This document shows positions 1 to 6,958 of a stretch of 34,722 nucleotides of DNA, one piece after another. The notes beneath the pieces were generated by a model. The model ran no database searches. It was not told the origin of the DNA and saw nothing but the letters and a program-made list of their open reading frames with translations. How positions within the stretch are numbered: the first letter of the stretch is position 1; the number at the start of each line of letters is the position of its first letter. This stretch comes from Paraburkholderia sp. BL21I4N1. GTDB taxonomy: Bacteria; Pseudomonadota; Gammaproteobacteria; Burkholderiales; Burkholderiaceae. A program made the translations under genes and the position numbers. The stretch lies in the NCBI RefSeq assembly GCF_002973525.1, contig NZ_PVEN01000031.1, positions 1 to 34,722 of the forward strand. Direction: 5' to 3'.

Positions 1-28
1 GGTCATCGCCTTCAACGAATCGCTTCAT
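1..28 (-). CDS. Transposase, N-terminal fragment (runs off window)
   Basis: The start codon is the complement of 26-28 and reads MKRFVEGDD before the window ends. This N-terminus is characteristic, from memory, of IS1182-family DDE transposases. Only the 5' end is present, and nothing can be said about whether the element is intact. The identical start occurs at 34694 on the plus strand. Confidence 0.6.
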
Positions 29-94
29 GAGTCACCCGATCTCAGTGCGTTGATTCAGTTTAGGCGATCAATACGTTTTCACACACTCTGGACC
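1..94 (-). mobile_element. End of an insertion sequence (left copy)
   Basis: These 94 bases are a perfect inverted copy of 34628-34721 at the other end of the window; identity stops abruptly after 94 (C here, where the other copy requires G). The segment holds the non-coding tip plus the first codons of a transposase reading leftwards out of the window. The peptide start MKRFVEGDD is what I recall for IS1182-family transposases. The element body lies outside the window, so the family call rests on nine residues. The IS tip is probably at or within a few bases of GGTCC at 90-94. Confidence 0.75.
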
Positions 95-390
95 CATATC
101 TTCCGCATGCGGATACGAAGAATGCGCGGACGTGGACAGCGCGTTTCGATTTACCCGATGCGCCGCCCATTCCCGAGCCGCCGACTATCGTCCCGTTCCC
201 CGTCAAACATAAGCCCGCTCGCCACAGCGTACCGGGTGGCAATCCGTGCCCTGAAGCTGGATGGTGGCAATCTCCCGCGAAGGCGGACAGTCGTCGCTAT
301 TTCGAAGCGGGAGAAATCATGCCGGTCTTTGCAGGCAGCAGATGGGGCGCAACAAACTGGATCTGGTCCGACAACGAGAGTACATCATGA
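95..390 (+). pseudogene. C-terminal remnant of a gene cut by the IS
   Basis: Frame +1 is open from just after the IS boundary to a TGA at 388-390 and has no start codon of its own beyond the IS. It reads as real protein, with VPGGNPCPEAGWW at about 235-275, then RRYFEAGEIMP and a Trp-rich tail (WGATNWIW). The stop overlaps the ATG of the next gene (ATGA, 387-390), a hallmark of two coupled genes. The 5' part was evidently lost or separated by insertion of the IS at base 94. The CP-x2-GWW plus RRYF..GE.MP tail recalls C-termini of proteins found in polymorphic-toxin/type VI secretion neighbourhoods of Burkholderia (immunity-like), but that is a memory-based, low-confidence suggestion. Confidence 0.55.
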
Positions 391-875
391 ACGACAAGCA
401 AGAAATGGTACGCCTGAACCTAGCCGATTTCGCCTCCGACGTAAATCGTAGCTGGTTAAGCCGTCACGCACCGTGGACCCTGACAACAGGGCATTGGCTC
501 ACTTCTCCATCGCACGAAAACTGGATGTGGATCGATGACGAGGGACGAGAGATTTGTCGCTATACATCTTCGCAGCTAGCGGTGGGTTGGGACGACATCG
601 TGTGTCAGTCGGATATGACGTGGTCGACGCTTGAACGGATCGACTGCATGCAACTCGATCTGATGATTATCCAGGGCGTGGTGTCGGTGATTTGCATGGC
701 GGAAGAGACGATGTTCGGTGTGTTGCTGAACGATGGCAACACACCGCTGCAGCGGAGAAGCGAAGCGCCGGCGGCCATCTTTATCGCGCTGGCCGTCATG
801 ATCGGCACGGCAGACACGGAAGCGCTCAACGCACTCGCAGCGAGCCTTGGCGTCGACGAATCGAACGCCGGCTAA
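387..875 (+). CDS. Hypothetical protein, 162 aa
   Basis: I do not recognise the family. The start ATG at 387 is chosen because it overlaps the upstream stop (ATGA) and has GAGAG six bases before it; a longer in-frame reading from 261 would run antiparallel to that evidence. The protein is soluble-looking at the N-terminus and Trp-rich (residues 20-75). A hydrophobic Ala/Ile-rich helix near residues 130-145 (AAIFIALAVMIG) could be a buried helix rather than a membrane segment. There is no signal peptide. Coupling to the truncated upstream gene suggests the two once acted together. Position next to an IS and the plainer codon use hint at accessory DNA. Confidence 0.6.
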   Translation: MNDKQEMVRLNLADFASDVNRSWLSRHAPWTLTTGHWLTSPSHENWMWIDDEGREICRYTSSQLAVGWDDIVCQSDMTWSTLERIDCMQLDLMIIQGVVSVICMAEETMFGVLLNDGNTPLQRRSEAPAAIFIALAVMIGTADTEALNALAASLGVDESNAG

Positions 876-891
876 AAACGAGCACCGCAAT

Positions 892-916
892 GGCGTCATC
901 GTCATCCGATGACGCC
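892..916. terminator. Hairpin between convergent genes
   Basis: Perfect 10-bp arms GGCGTCATCG / CGATGACGCC with a 5-nt loop lie between the stops of the gene ending at 875 and the MFS gene ending at 937 on the other strand. There is no clear T-run, so terminator function is inferred from position. Confidence 0.5.
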
Positions 917-936
917 CGCTCATCGCCGTTTCATCC

Positions 937-2277
937 TCACACGCTCGACGACGTATCCTCTTCCGCTTCATTCAACACCGCGTTCTGCACCGCCGTAGCC
1001 GGGCTCACATAAGCCGGCGCCTGGCGGGGGTCGTCGATCGTATAGCGCAGCCGTCCACCTTCCACATACACGCGCAATTGCCGGTACTTCACCAGATACA
1101 TCAACCCCACCAGCGCCGCCGCGAACCCCGACGCCGCCCCCACGCCGAGTGCCCAACGCGGCCCGAAGCGGTCTGCAACCCAGCCAACTACAGGCGCGCC
1201 GAGCGGCGTGCCGCCCAGTGCGATAGCCAGCAGAATCGCGATCACGCGACCACGCATGGCGGGTTCGGTAGACAGTTGCACGAGACTGTTGGTCGACGTG
1301 GTGAAAGTTTGCGTCGATATGCCGATCACAACCAGCGCCATACCGAACAGCACGTAGTTCGGCATCAGCGACGCCAACGTGCAGCCCACGCCGAAAATTG
1401 CCGCCGCGCCGAGCAGCAGCGCCATGCGCGGCTTCGACCTGCGGGCCGCGAGCAACGCACCGGTCACCGAGCCGATCGCCATGGTGGAACTCAACACACC
1501 GTATTGACTCGCGCCCGCATGAAATGCGGTGACTGACATGGTGGAAATGAAGATCGGGAAATTGAGTCCGAACGTGCCGATCAGGAACAGCATCAACAAC
1601 GCGGCCTTCAGATCGGGACGGGTCCATACATACTTGAAGCCTTCCACGAAACTGCCGCGCGCACGTTTCGCTCGCGGCTTTAGATACAACTGATCGAGCC
1701 GCAACATGCGCAGCGAACCGAGTACGGCGACGAACGAGAGCGCGTTGATCAGAAACACCCAGCCCGTGCCCACCGAGGCGATCAATAGCCCCGCGACCGC
1801 CGGCCCGATCATCCGCGCGGCGTTGAACGAAGTGGAATTCAACGCGACGGCGTTGGACAGATCCTCTTCGCCGACCAGATCGGACACGAAGGTCTGGCGC
1901 GCCGGGGAATCGAACGCGGTGACACAGCCGAGCAAACCCGCGAATACATAGACCTGCCAAAGCTGCACGAGTCCGGTGACGGTGAGAATCCCGAGGCCGA
2001 GCGCAAGCGAGCCCATCGCCGCCTGCGTGACGAACAGCAGCTTGCGGCGATCGAAGTGATCGGCCGCATAGCCGGTGAGCGGCAACAGCAGCATTTGCGG
2101 GCCGAACTGCAGCGACATGACGATGCCCACGGACGTCGCGTTGTGATGCGTAAGCTCGGTGAGAACGAGCCAGTCCTGCGCCGTGCGCTGCATCCACGTA
2201 CCGATGTTGGACACGATCGCGCCGCTAGCCCAGACCCGGTAATTGAACGTGCGCAGCGAACGGAAAGTCCCTTTCAA
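937..2277 (-). CDS. MFS exporter (MFS_3/EntS-like), 446 aa
   Basis: Inner-membrane major facilitator of the DHA3/MFS_3 type, usually drug or siderophore efflux. The N-terminus NYRVWASGAIVSNIGTWMQR is typical of this family. The loop 2-3 motif appears as GYAADHFDRRKLL (about residues 68-80), followed by the segment AFDSPARQTFV. Length and about 12 hydrophobic segments fit a complete transporter. The only start codon available after the preceding in-frame stop is TTG at 2277, with GGGAA about 7 bases before it; homologues I recall begin close to this point. It is last of three co-directional genes with marR (2923-3396) and a hydrolase (2342-2905), so it is probably repressed by that MarR protein. 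The substrate is unknown. Confidence 0.85.
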   Translation of the reverse strand: MKGTFRSLRTFNYRVWASGAIVSNIGTWMQRTAQDWLVLTELTHHNATSVGIVMSLQFGPQMLLLPLTGYAADHFDRRKLLFVTQAAMGSLALGLGILTVTGLVQLWQVYVFAGLLGCVTAFDSPARQTFVSDLVGEEDLSNAVALNSTSFNAARMIGPAVAGLLIASVGTGWVFLINALSFVAVLGSLRMLRLDQLYLKPRAKRARGSFVEGFKYVWTRPDLKAALLMLFLIGTFGLNFPIFISTMSVTAFHAGASQYGVLSSTMAIGSVTGALLAARRSKPRMALLLGAAAIFGVGCTLASLMPNYVLFGMALVVIGISTQTFTTSTNSLVQLSTEPAMRGRVIAILLAIALGGTPLGAPVVGWVADRFGPRWALGVGAASGFAAALVGLMYLVKYRQLRVYVEGGRLRYTIDDPRQAPAYVSPATAVQNAVLNEAEEDTSSSV

Positions 2278-2341
2278 CGGATTGTTCCCATCGTGAAGAA
2301 CAGCGTGATGATCGGCGCGGTGCGCGGACTGGCGGACTCGC

Positions 2342-2905
2342 TCATGCGTGGGAGCGTTCGAGCAGGTCGAGCACTTCCTGCGTCGTACCGGTTTCGCCGA
2401 TGCGCGGGAAGATGCGCGCGAGCGTGTTGTTGTGCGCCTCCAGATGCATGTCGGTCATGGCGTCGACCACCAGCGTGAGGTTCAGGCCGAGTTCGTGCGC
2501 GAAACGCGCGGTTGATTCGACGCCGATGCTGGTCGCCACCCCGAGCAGCACCACCTGTGTGACGCCTTGCTGCTGCAGATACGCCTGCAGATCGGTGTTC
2601 GTGAACGCGCCCCACGTGCGTTTGGTTACCAGGTGATCCGAAGGCTGCTGATTCAGTTCAGGCATCAGCTCCGTGAAACCGGCCGGGAAGTCGCCTTTCG
2701 GACCCGTCTGGTCCGCGCGACCCGGCGCGCCGCCGGCAACGTTGACCAGCACGACCGGCAAACCGTGACGGCGGAACGCCTCGGTCAGCAGCGCCGCGCG
2801 TTGCACGACCTCGCCGGTGGGGTGCGCGGTGGGCAGTGCGACGATGCCGCGCTGCAAATCGATCACGACCAATGCGGTCTTTGCGTCGAGCGTGGTGAGT
2901 GCCAT
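2342..2905 (-). CDS. Isochorismatase-fold hydrolase, 187 aa
   Basis: Cysteine-hydrolase/isochorismatase superfamily by its fold motifs: LVVIDLQRG (Asp near residue 16), the Lys in TKRTWGAF (about residues 93-100), and the GVATSIGVESTARFA region (about 121-135) that normally carries the nucleophile. In this protein the usual Cys is Gly, as also occurs in true isochorismatases and in a common subgroup of uncharacterised members. Amidase chemistry through Cys is therefore unlikely. The start ATG at 2905 has GGAG 8-10 bases upstream. It sits 17 bp after marR and 64 bp before the MFS gene, inside the same operon. It may act on the compound sensed by the MarR repressor, but the substrate cannot be read from sequence. 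Confidence 0.85.
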   Translation of the reverse strand: MALTTLDAKTALVVIDLQRGIVALPTAHPTGEVVQRAALLTEAFRRHGLPVVLVNVAGGAPGRADQTGPKGDFPAGFTELMPELNQQPSDHLVTKRTWGAFTNTDLQAYLQQQGVTQVVLLGVATSIGVESTARFAHELGLNLTLVVDAMTDMHLEAHNNTLARIFPRIGETGTTQEVLDLLERSHA

Positions 2906-2922
2906 GGGGTTTCTCCTGCGGG

Positions 2923-3396
2923 TTACGAGTCGATGAGACGTTTGAGCAAGTCGACGCCGACAGCGAGTTGCTGCTGCTCGGCCGCCGAAAAGCGTGTCTG
3001 GATGGTACGGAACAGCCAGTCTTCGCGTGCCGCGCGGCTGGCTTTGACTTTCTTGCGGAAAGCGGGGGTGAGCGAGAGAACGGTTTGCCGGCCGTCGTTC
3101 GGATCGGGTGCGCCGGTAACGAGCCCAGCGGCTTTCAGAGCCGAGAGCATTTCGCCCATGGATTGCGGGCGCATGCCGTGCAGGCGCGCGAGGGAACTGA
3201 CGGTGGCGGAGCCTTCGCGCTCCAGCAAACTCAGCACCTGAATCTGCGACGGCGTGAAGTCGCCGATATGCGCCTCTTCGCGCAGCCGCCGGCGCAGTTT
3301 GCCAGTCACCACGCGCAGGTCTTCCGCCATGGTGTGCAGGGCGTCGGCATTGGGTAGTGAGACGGGTGAAGCAGGCACGGAATCGCTCTTACTCAT
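2923..3396 (-). CDS. MarR-family transcriptional regulator, 157 aa
   Basis: Winged-helix dimeric regulator. The MarR core runs from about residue 22 to 150: TPSQIQVLSLLEREGSATVS (helices 2-3), the recognition helix region RPQSMGEMLSALKAAGLV, and the wing DPNDGRQTVLSLT with the conserved D-x-R pair. It is first in a three-gene operon with the hydrolase and MFS exporter, a common autoregulated efflux arrangement. A 40-bp dyad lies 6 bases before the start codon, overlapping where the promoter must be. No obvious Shine-Dalgarno sequence is visible, so translation may be weak or the leader short. Likely ligand: a small phenolic or drug-like molecule, by family analogy only. Confidence 0.9.
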   Translation of the reverse strand: MSKSDSVPASPVSLPNADALHTMAEDLRVVTGKLRRRLREEAHIGDFTPSQIQVLSLLEREGSATVSSLARLHGMRPQSMGEMLSALKAAGLVTGAPDPNDGRQTVLSLTPAFRKKVKASRAAREDWLFRTIQTRFSAAEQQQLAVGVDLLKRLIDS

Positions 3397-3402
3397 GGCT
3401 TA

Positions 3403-3442
3403 CAGATATGAAGGTTACCTACAAAGGTTACCTTCATATCTG
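3403..3442. promoter_or_regulatory. 40-bp dyad, likely MarR operator
   Basis: Arms CAGATATGAAGGTTACC (3403-3419) and GGTTACCTTCATATCTG (3426-3442) pair at 16 of 17 positions around a 6-bp spacer. The inner part also gives a direct repeat, AAGGTTACCT. A candidate -35 for marR, TTGACT, lies at 3448-3453 on the minus strand with TAACCT about 17 bp downstream inside the dyad, so bound repressor would block the promoter. Confidence 0.8.
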
Positions 3443-3544
3443 CGCCGAGTCAAGGCGATGCAGGCGGTGAGAGGAACGGCTGAGTGGCGGCGCGGCCACC
3501 GAGGCGTCAATCGGTCACGCGCGCCGTTCGTGATGTTGCGGACC

Positions 3545-4687
3545 TTAGAACTTATGACGCAGCGCAACGCGCGCCACGACCTGATTCTGCGTCGACGACG
3601 GCGACTGCACGCCCGGAATGAACGCGTCGTCGAGAATCGAGTTGGTCGAACTGCCGGCCACCTTCTGATATTCGCCCTGCACGTAGACGTCGGTGCGTTT
3701 GGAGAGGTTGTAATCCGCCATCAGACCGACCGAGTGAATCTTCGGCTTCACGCTGCCCGACGACGCGTCGTAGTTCTCCATCGTGTAGACATACTGCGCG
3801 CCGACGAAGAACGCGGGCGTGAACTGGTATTTCGCGTTCACCTCGAAGTTCTGATACTTCAGCGTGTTCAGCGTGACGCCGGCCGCGGCGAGCGGAATGC
3901 CGATATAGCCGTTGCCGGTCGGGTTCTGGTAATTCGAGTTGGTGTACGCGAAGCCCAGCGTCGTCGAGCCGAAGGTGTAGTTGATGCCGCCGCCGAATAC
4001 GCGCATGCGTCCGGCGATAAAGCTCGCGTCGTTCGCGGTGATCGCGCCGTTCGAGCCCACGCCCGGATTGTCCGCCTGCAAATAGGCCGCGGCGACCAGC
4101 AGGCCGCCGTTCGCGTATTGCGCACCGAAGCTGTATGCGCGGTTATTGGCGAAGTTCGTATCGTTGCTGAAGCTATACGCACCGCCGAACTGGAAGCCCG
4201 AGAACTCGGGGCTCGCATATTTGATGGTGTTATCGAGGCGGAACGAGTTGTCGGTGTTGTCGTTGTCGTACGGATGCGCGAACAGATAGCCGGCCCAATT
4301 GCCGTTGGCGGTGGTCTGCGCAAGGTAATCGACCACCGAATCGTATTGACGGCCCAAGGTCACCGTGCCGAATTTATCGCTGCTAATCCCCACGTACGCC
4401 TGACGTCCGAACATGCGGCCGCCCTGATTGAGCCGCCCGGAATTCAGATCGAAGCCGTTCTCGAGTTGAAAGATCGCCTTGAGTCCGCCGCCGAGATCTT
4501 CCGCGCCTTTCAGGCCCCAGCGGCTGCCTTGCGCATAACCGCTGGCGAGTTCGACGACGCTGCCGTGTCCGACGTTATTCGTGTAGTCGACGCCTTCATC
4601 GATCACGCCGTAGAGCGTGACGCTGCTTTGCGCGAACACGGGGGTAGCGGCGCCCAGCAGGGCGAGGGCGATGACTTTCTTTTTCAT
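3545..4687 (-). CDS. Outer-membrane porin, 380 aa
   Basis: General diffusion porin of the Burkholderia/Neisseria trimeric type (Porin_4). The signal peptide MKKKVIALALLGAATPVFAQ is followed directly by the family hallmark SSVTLYGVIDEG. Later come GSRWGLKGAEDLGGGLKAIF and the FGRQAYVGISS strand region, and the chain ends in ALRHKF with the terminal Phe needed for outer-membrane assembly. The ATG at 4687 is preferred over longer readings because it starts the signal peptide and has GGAGA 6-8 bases before it. It is transcribed alone; the next gene downstream is the marR promoter region. Its upstream DNA resembles the lysR control region at 5901-5947, which suggests a shared regulator. Confidence 0.93.
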   Translation of the reverse strand: MKKKVIALALLGAATPVFAQSSVTLYGVIDEGVDYTNNVGHGSVVELASGYAQGSRWGLKGAEDLGGGLKAIFQLENGFDLNSGRLNQGGRMFGRQAYVGISSDKFGTVTLGRQYDSVVDYLAQTTANGNWAGYLFAHPYDNDNTDNSFRLDNTIKYASPEFSGFQFGGAYSFSNDTNFANNRAYSFGAQYANGGLLVAAAYLQADNPGVGSNGAITANDASFIAGRMRVFGGGINYTFGSTTLGFAYTNSNYQNPTGNGYIGIPLAAAGVTLNTLKYQNFEVNAKYQFTPAFFVGAQYVYTMENYDASSGSVKPKIHSVGLMADYNLSKRTDVYVQGEYQKVAGSSTNSILDDAFIPGVQSPSSTQNQVVARVALRHKF

Positions 4688-4721
4688 GAGATCTCCAGTG
4701 TGTATTGGCGAGGGGCCGTCG

Positions 4722-4768
4722 CATGATTTTCCGGCCAATACTTTTTGCAAAGCGAGGAATTCCGATGG
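4722..4768 (-). repeat. Copy of the lysR control region, upstream of the porin
   Basis: Read on the minus strand, this 47-bp stretch matches 5901-5947 (plus strand) at 36 of 47 positions without gaps. Shared blocks are CCATCGGAATT, CTCGCTTT, CAAA, TTGGC and CATG. On the plus strand the similarity continues past an ATG at 4765 into about ten codons resembling the lysR 5' end (MGSIGFADGA against MASISGPDWS). It is therefore either a shared operator or the relic of a second divergent lysR. Confidence 0.6.
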
Positions 4769-4917
4769 GATCAATCGGCTTCGCCGATGGAGCAAGCGCT
4801 GGAGAACGCAAGCTCGCGGAGAACCGTTGGCGATCCGAAGTACCGTGGCGAGAGGAGAAGCGTTTCGCCGGGAGAAGAAGAGTGTGAGGTCAGGCTAGTA
4901 AGTCTGCTGATGAAACG

Positions 4918-4943
4918 CGGCGGCGCTCTGTGCAGCGCCGCCG
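4918..4943 (-). terminator. Probable lysR terminator hairpin
   Basis: Perfect 10-bp GC-rich arms CGGCGGCGCT / AGCGCCGCCG with a 6-nt loop lie 47 bp beyond the lysR stop. In the minus direction the stem is followed only by CGTTTC, a weak U-run. The rest of 4769-4917 shows no convincing gene. Confidence 0.55.
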
Positions 4944-4989
4944 GAAAATCACCTGCTTGCAATGAAGCCCGTAAGGAAAGACTGCACGC

Positions 4990-5904
4990 TCAAGCGGCTA
5001 CACCGACCGCCACGTTCCTGCGTTCTTCGACCATCGCCTCGATCAGCGCGGCGAGATCGTCCACCGCCGGATCGCGATTGACCGATGAACGATGCAACTC
5101 GAGATCCGCCGCCGGCAATAGAGGCAGGCCATCGCACACGCCGAGCACGCGCCAGTTCTCCGGCAGCGTGCAGCGGTCGATAATCGTCACCGCCGCACCG
5201 TGATTCACGGCCACCTTGATCCCCGTCGGACTCTGGCTGGTGTACACCACCTGGTATTGCCGCTGGAACGCGGCGAGCGCTTCGAGCCCGCGCTGACGAT
5301 AGCAGCAGGTCTCGGGAAATAGCGCCAGCGGTACGGGCGCGTCGGGTTCCAGCACGAAATCCCGATGCGCCGCCCACACCACCTCTTCACGCCCGAGATG
5401 CCGCCCGCTGGTTTGCGAGCCGTGCCTCACCACCAGCGCTAGATCCAGTTCGCCCGCTTGCAGTCGCTCCAGCAATTCGAGCGACATCCGGCAATGAATA
5501 TGCGGCCGCGCGCCGGGCCGCAGCGCGTAGAACTTCTTCAGCAACTCCGGCAGCCAGAGCTCCGCGTAGTCCTCCGGCAAGCCGAAACGGATCACACCGT
5601 CGCTCTTGCTCCGGTTCAGTGCGGCGATCGCTTCGTTTTGCACCTGAATAATGCGGCGAGCGTGAATCAGAAAGTTTTCGCCGTCGCGCGACAGCGCGAG
5701 CCGGCGGCTGTTGCGCAGAAACATGTGCGTTTCCAGCCGCTCTTCCAGTGTACGAATACGCAGACTGATGGTCGATTGGGTGCGGTGCAGCAACTTCGCC
5801 GCCGCGGTGAATCCGCCGCTGTCGACCACGGCCACAAAGGCTCGCACCAGTTCGGGATCGAGAGAACTCAGTTTTGACCAATCGGGTCCGCTGATGGAAG
5901 CCAT
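4990..5904 (-). CDS. LysR-family transcriptional regulator, 304 aa
   Basis: N-terminal winged HTH at about residues 15-75 (ELVRAFVAVVDSGGFTAAAK, then TQSTISLRIRTLEERLE), followed by a LysR substrate-binding domain (about 100-295) starting at GVIRFGLPEDYAE. This resembles the subgroup with an LPEDYAE motif and an AHIG-like effector pocket. The start ATG at 5904 is 120 bp from the divergently transcribed oxygenase gene, the classic layout for a LysR activator of its neighbour. The predicted targets are the oxygenase-to-ABC cluster (6025-11304) and, through the repeated control region, the porin at 3545. The effector is unknown, perhaps the imported quaternary-ammonium-like compound. Confidence 0.9.
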   Translation of the reverse strand: MASISGPDWSKLSSLDPELVRAFVAVVDSGGFTAAAKLLHRTQSTISLRIRTLEERLETHMFLRNSRRLALSRDGENFLIHARRIIQVQNEAIAALNRSKSDGVIRFGLPEDYAELWLPELLKKFYALRPGARPHIHCRMSLELLERLQAGELDLALVVRHGSQTSGRHLGREEVVWAAHRDFVLEPDAPVPLALFPETCCYRQRGLEALAAFQRQYQVVYTSQSPTGIKVAVNHGAAVTIIDRCTLPENWRVLGVCDGLPLLPAADLELHRSSVNRDPAVDDLAALIEAMVEERRNVAVGVAA

Positions 5905-5982
5905 CGGAATTACTCGCTTTCCAAAGAAATTTGGCGATCAAAACATGGGGGCGTCAGTGAGGTGATTGTTGTCGAAAACAAT
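5901..5982. promoter_or_regulatory. Divergent lysR/oxygenase control region
   Basis: Two short dyads lie between the divergent genes: CCAAA-GAAA-TTTGG at 5921-5934 and ATTGTT-GTCGAA-AACAAT at 5965-5982. Their size and position fit LysR recognition and activation sites. The first falls within the segment repeated upstream of the porin. Confidence 0.5.
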
Positions 5983-6024
5983 TCGCGTCACAAATCAGTC
6001 CGAACCCCTAATTGGAGTCCCGCC

Positions 6025-6912
6025 GTGTCAGTCAGTCTTCCTCTTGCCGATGCCGAATGCAACGATTTGAGCGACATCGTCGATACCGGGCGTTATCCGC
6101 TGCACGATCCGGACCATCCGCGCATGCGCGAGCTGGTGGCGAGCTGTCGCGCCCATCTGGCGGGCAACGGCAGCGCCGTGCTGCATGGCTTCCTACGGCC
6201 CGAAGCGCTGGCCCAGGCGCGCGCCGAAGGCGTCGCGCTGGCCGCCAAGACCTACTTTTCAACCCGTAAGGTCAACGCCTATTTCACCGCGGACGATCCG
6301 TCGCTGCCCGCCGACGACCCACGCCGCGTCTTCATGGACCGCACCAGCGGTTTCGTGACCCGCGACGTGATTCCGGCCGACGCGATCGTGCATCGCATCT
6401 ATGTGGCGCAGGCCATGAAGCGTTTCGTCGCCGCCTGCCTCGGCGAAACACGGGTCTGGGAATACGCGGACCCGTATGCCGGCCTGGTGCAAAACGTCAT
6501 GCCGCCGGGCACCGAGCAGCCGTGGCACTACGATACCAACGAATTCATCGTATCGATGATGACGCAACAGCCGGAAGCGGGCGGCGACTTCGAGTATTGC
6601 CCGAATATCCGCTCGCCCGAAGGCGAGAACTACGACGGCGTGGGCAGCGTGGTGCGCGGCGAGACGCGCGCGCCGATCAACGTGATCACGTTGCAGCCGG
6701 GCGATCTGCAACTGTTCAAAGGACGCTTTTCGCTGCACCGCGTCACGCGGGTGGAAGGCACGGTCGAGCGCCATACGGCGATCTTCGCGTACTCGCAGAA
6801 GCCGGGTGTGATCGGCCGGCTCGAACGGACCCGGCAGTTGTACGGGCGCGTCTCTGAAATGCATCTGGAAGCCGAGCAGCGGCTGGTGCGTGCCGATAAC
6901 CTGGTCGATTGA
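6025..6912 (+). CDS. 2-oxoglutarate/Fe(II)-dependent oxygenase, 295 aa
   Basis: Jelly-roll oxygenase that should couple 2-oxoglutarate decarboxylation to hydroxylation or demethylation of a small substrate. The iron facial triad is visible as H168-Y-D170 (in PWHYDTNEF) and H238 (in FSLHRVTRVEG), with R249 (VERHTAIFAYSQ) placed to bind 2-oxoglutarate. GTG at 6025 is chosen over the upstream GTG at 5962 because GGAG lies 8 bases before it and the longer extension reads as low-quality sequence crossing the control region. It is the first gene of a plus-strand cluster, 46 bp before the M24 hydrolase and ahead of a betaine-type ABC importer, and it is divergent from lysR. It probably starts breakdown of the imported solute. 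It is not obviously EctD-like. Confidence 0.8.
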   Translation: MSVSLPLADAECNDLSDIVDTGRYPLHDPDHPRMRELVASCRAHLAGNGSAVLHGFLRPEALAQARAEGVALAAKTYFSTRKVNAYFTADDPSLPADDPRRVFMDRTSGFVTRDVIPADAIVHRIYVAQAMKRFVAACLGETRVWEYADPYAGLVQNVMPPGTEQPWHYDTNEFIVSMMTQQPEAGGDFEYCPNIRSPEGENYDGVGSVVRGETRAPINVITLQPGDLQLFKGRFSLHRVTRVEGTVERHTAIFAYSQKPGVIGRLERTRQLYGRVSEMHLEAEQRLVRADNLVD

Positions 6913-6958
6913 ATCCGCTTTCCCCCACCTATAACTACGTCCCCCCTGTCGAGAAACC

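Noticed and set aside
968..2197. 409-codon minus-strand frame inside the MFS gene in another phase
   Set aside because: The composition is Arg-rich and shadow-like; the other phase encodes an MFS protein.
3254..4726. 490-codon open frame on the plus strand opposite the porin
   Set aside because: It is the antisense shadow of a clear porin with signal peptide and C-terminal Phe. The product is Arg/Val-rich with no recognisable domain.
4705..4887. Small plus-strand frames between the porin and lysR
   Set aside because: Only the first few codons resemble a lysR start; the rest is low-complexity Arg/Glu. Treated as control DNA or a relic, not a gene.
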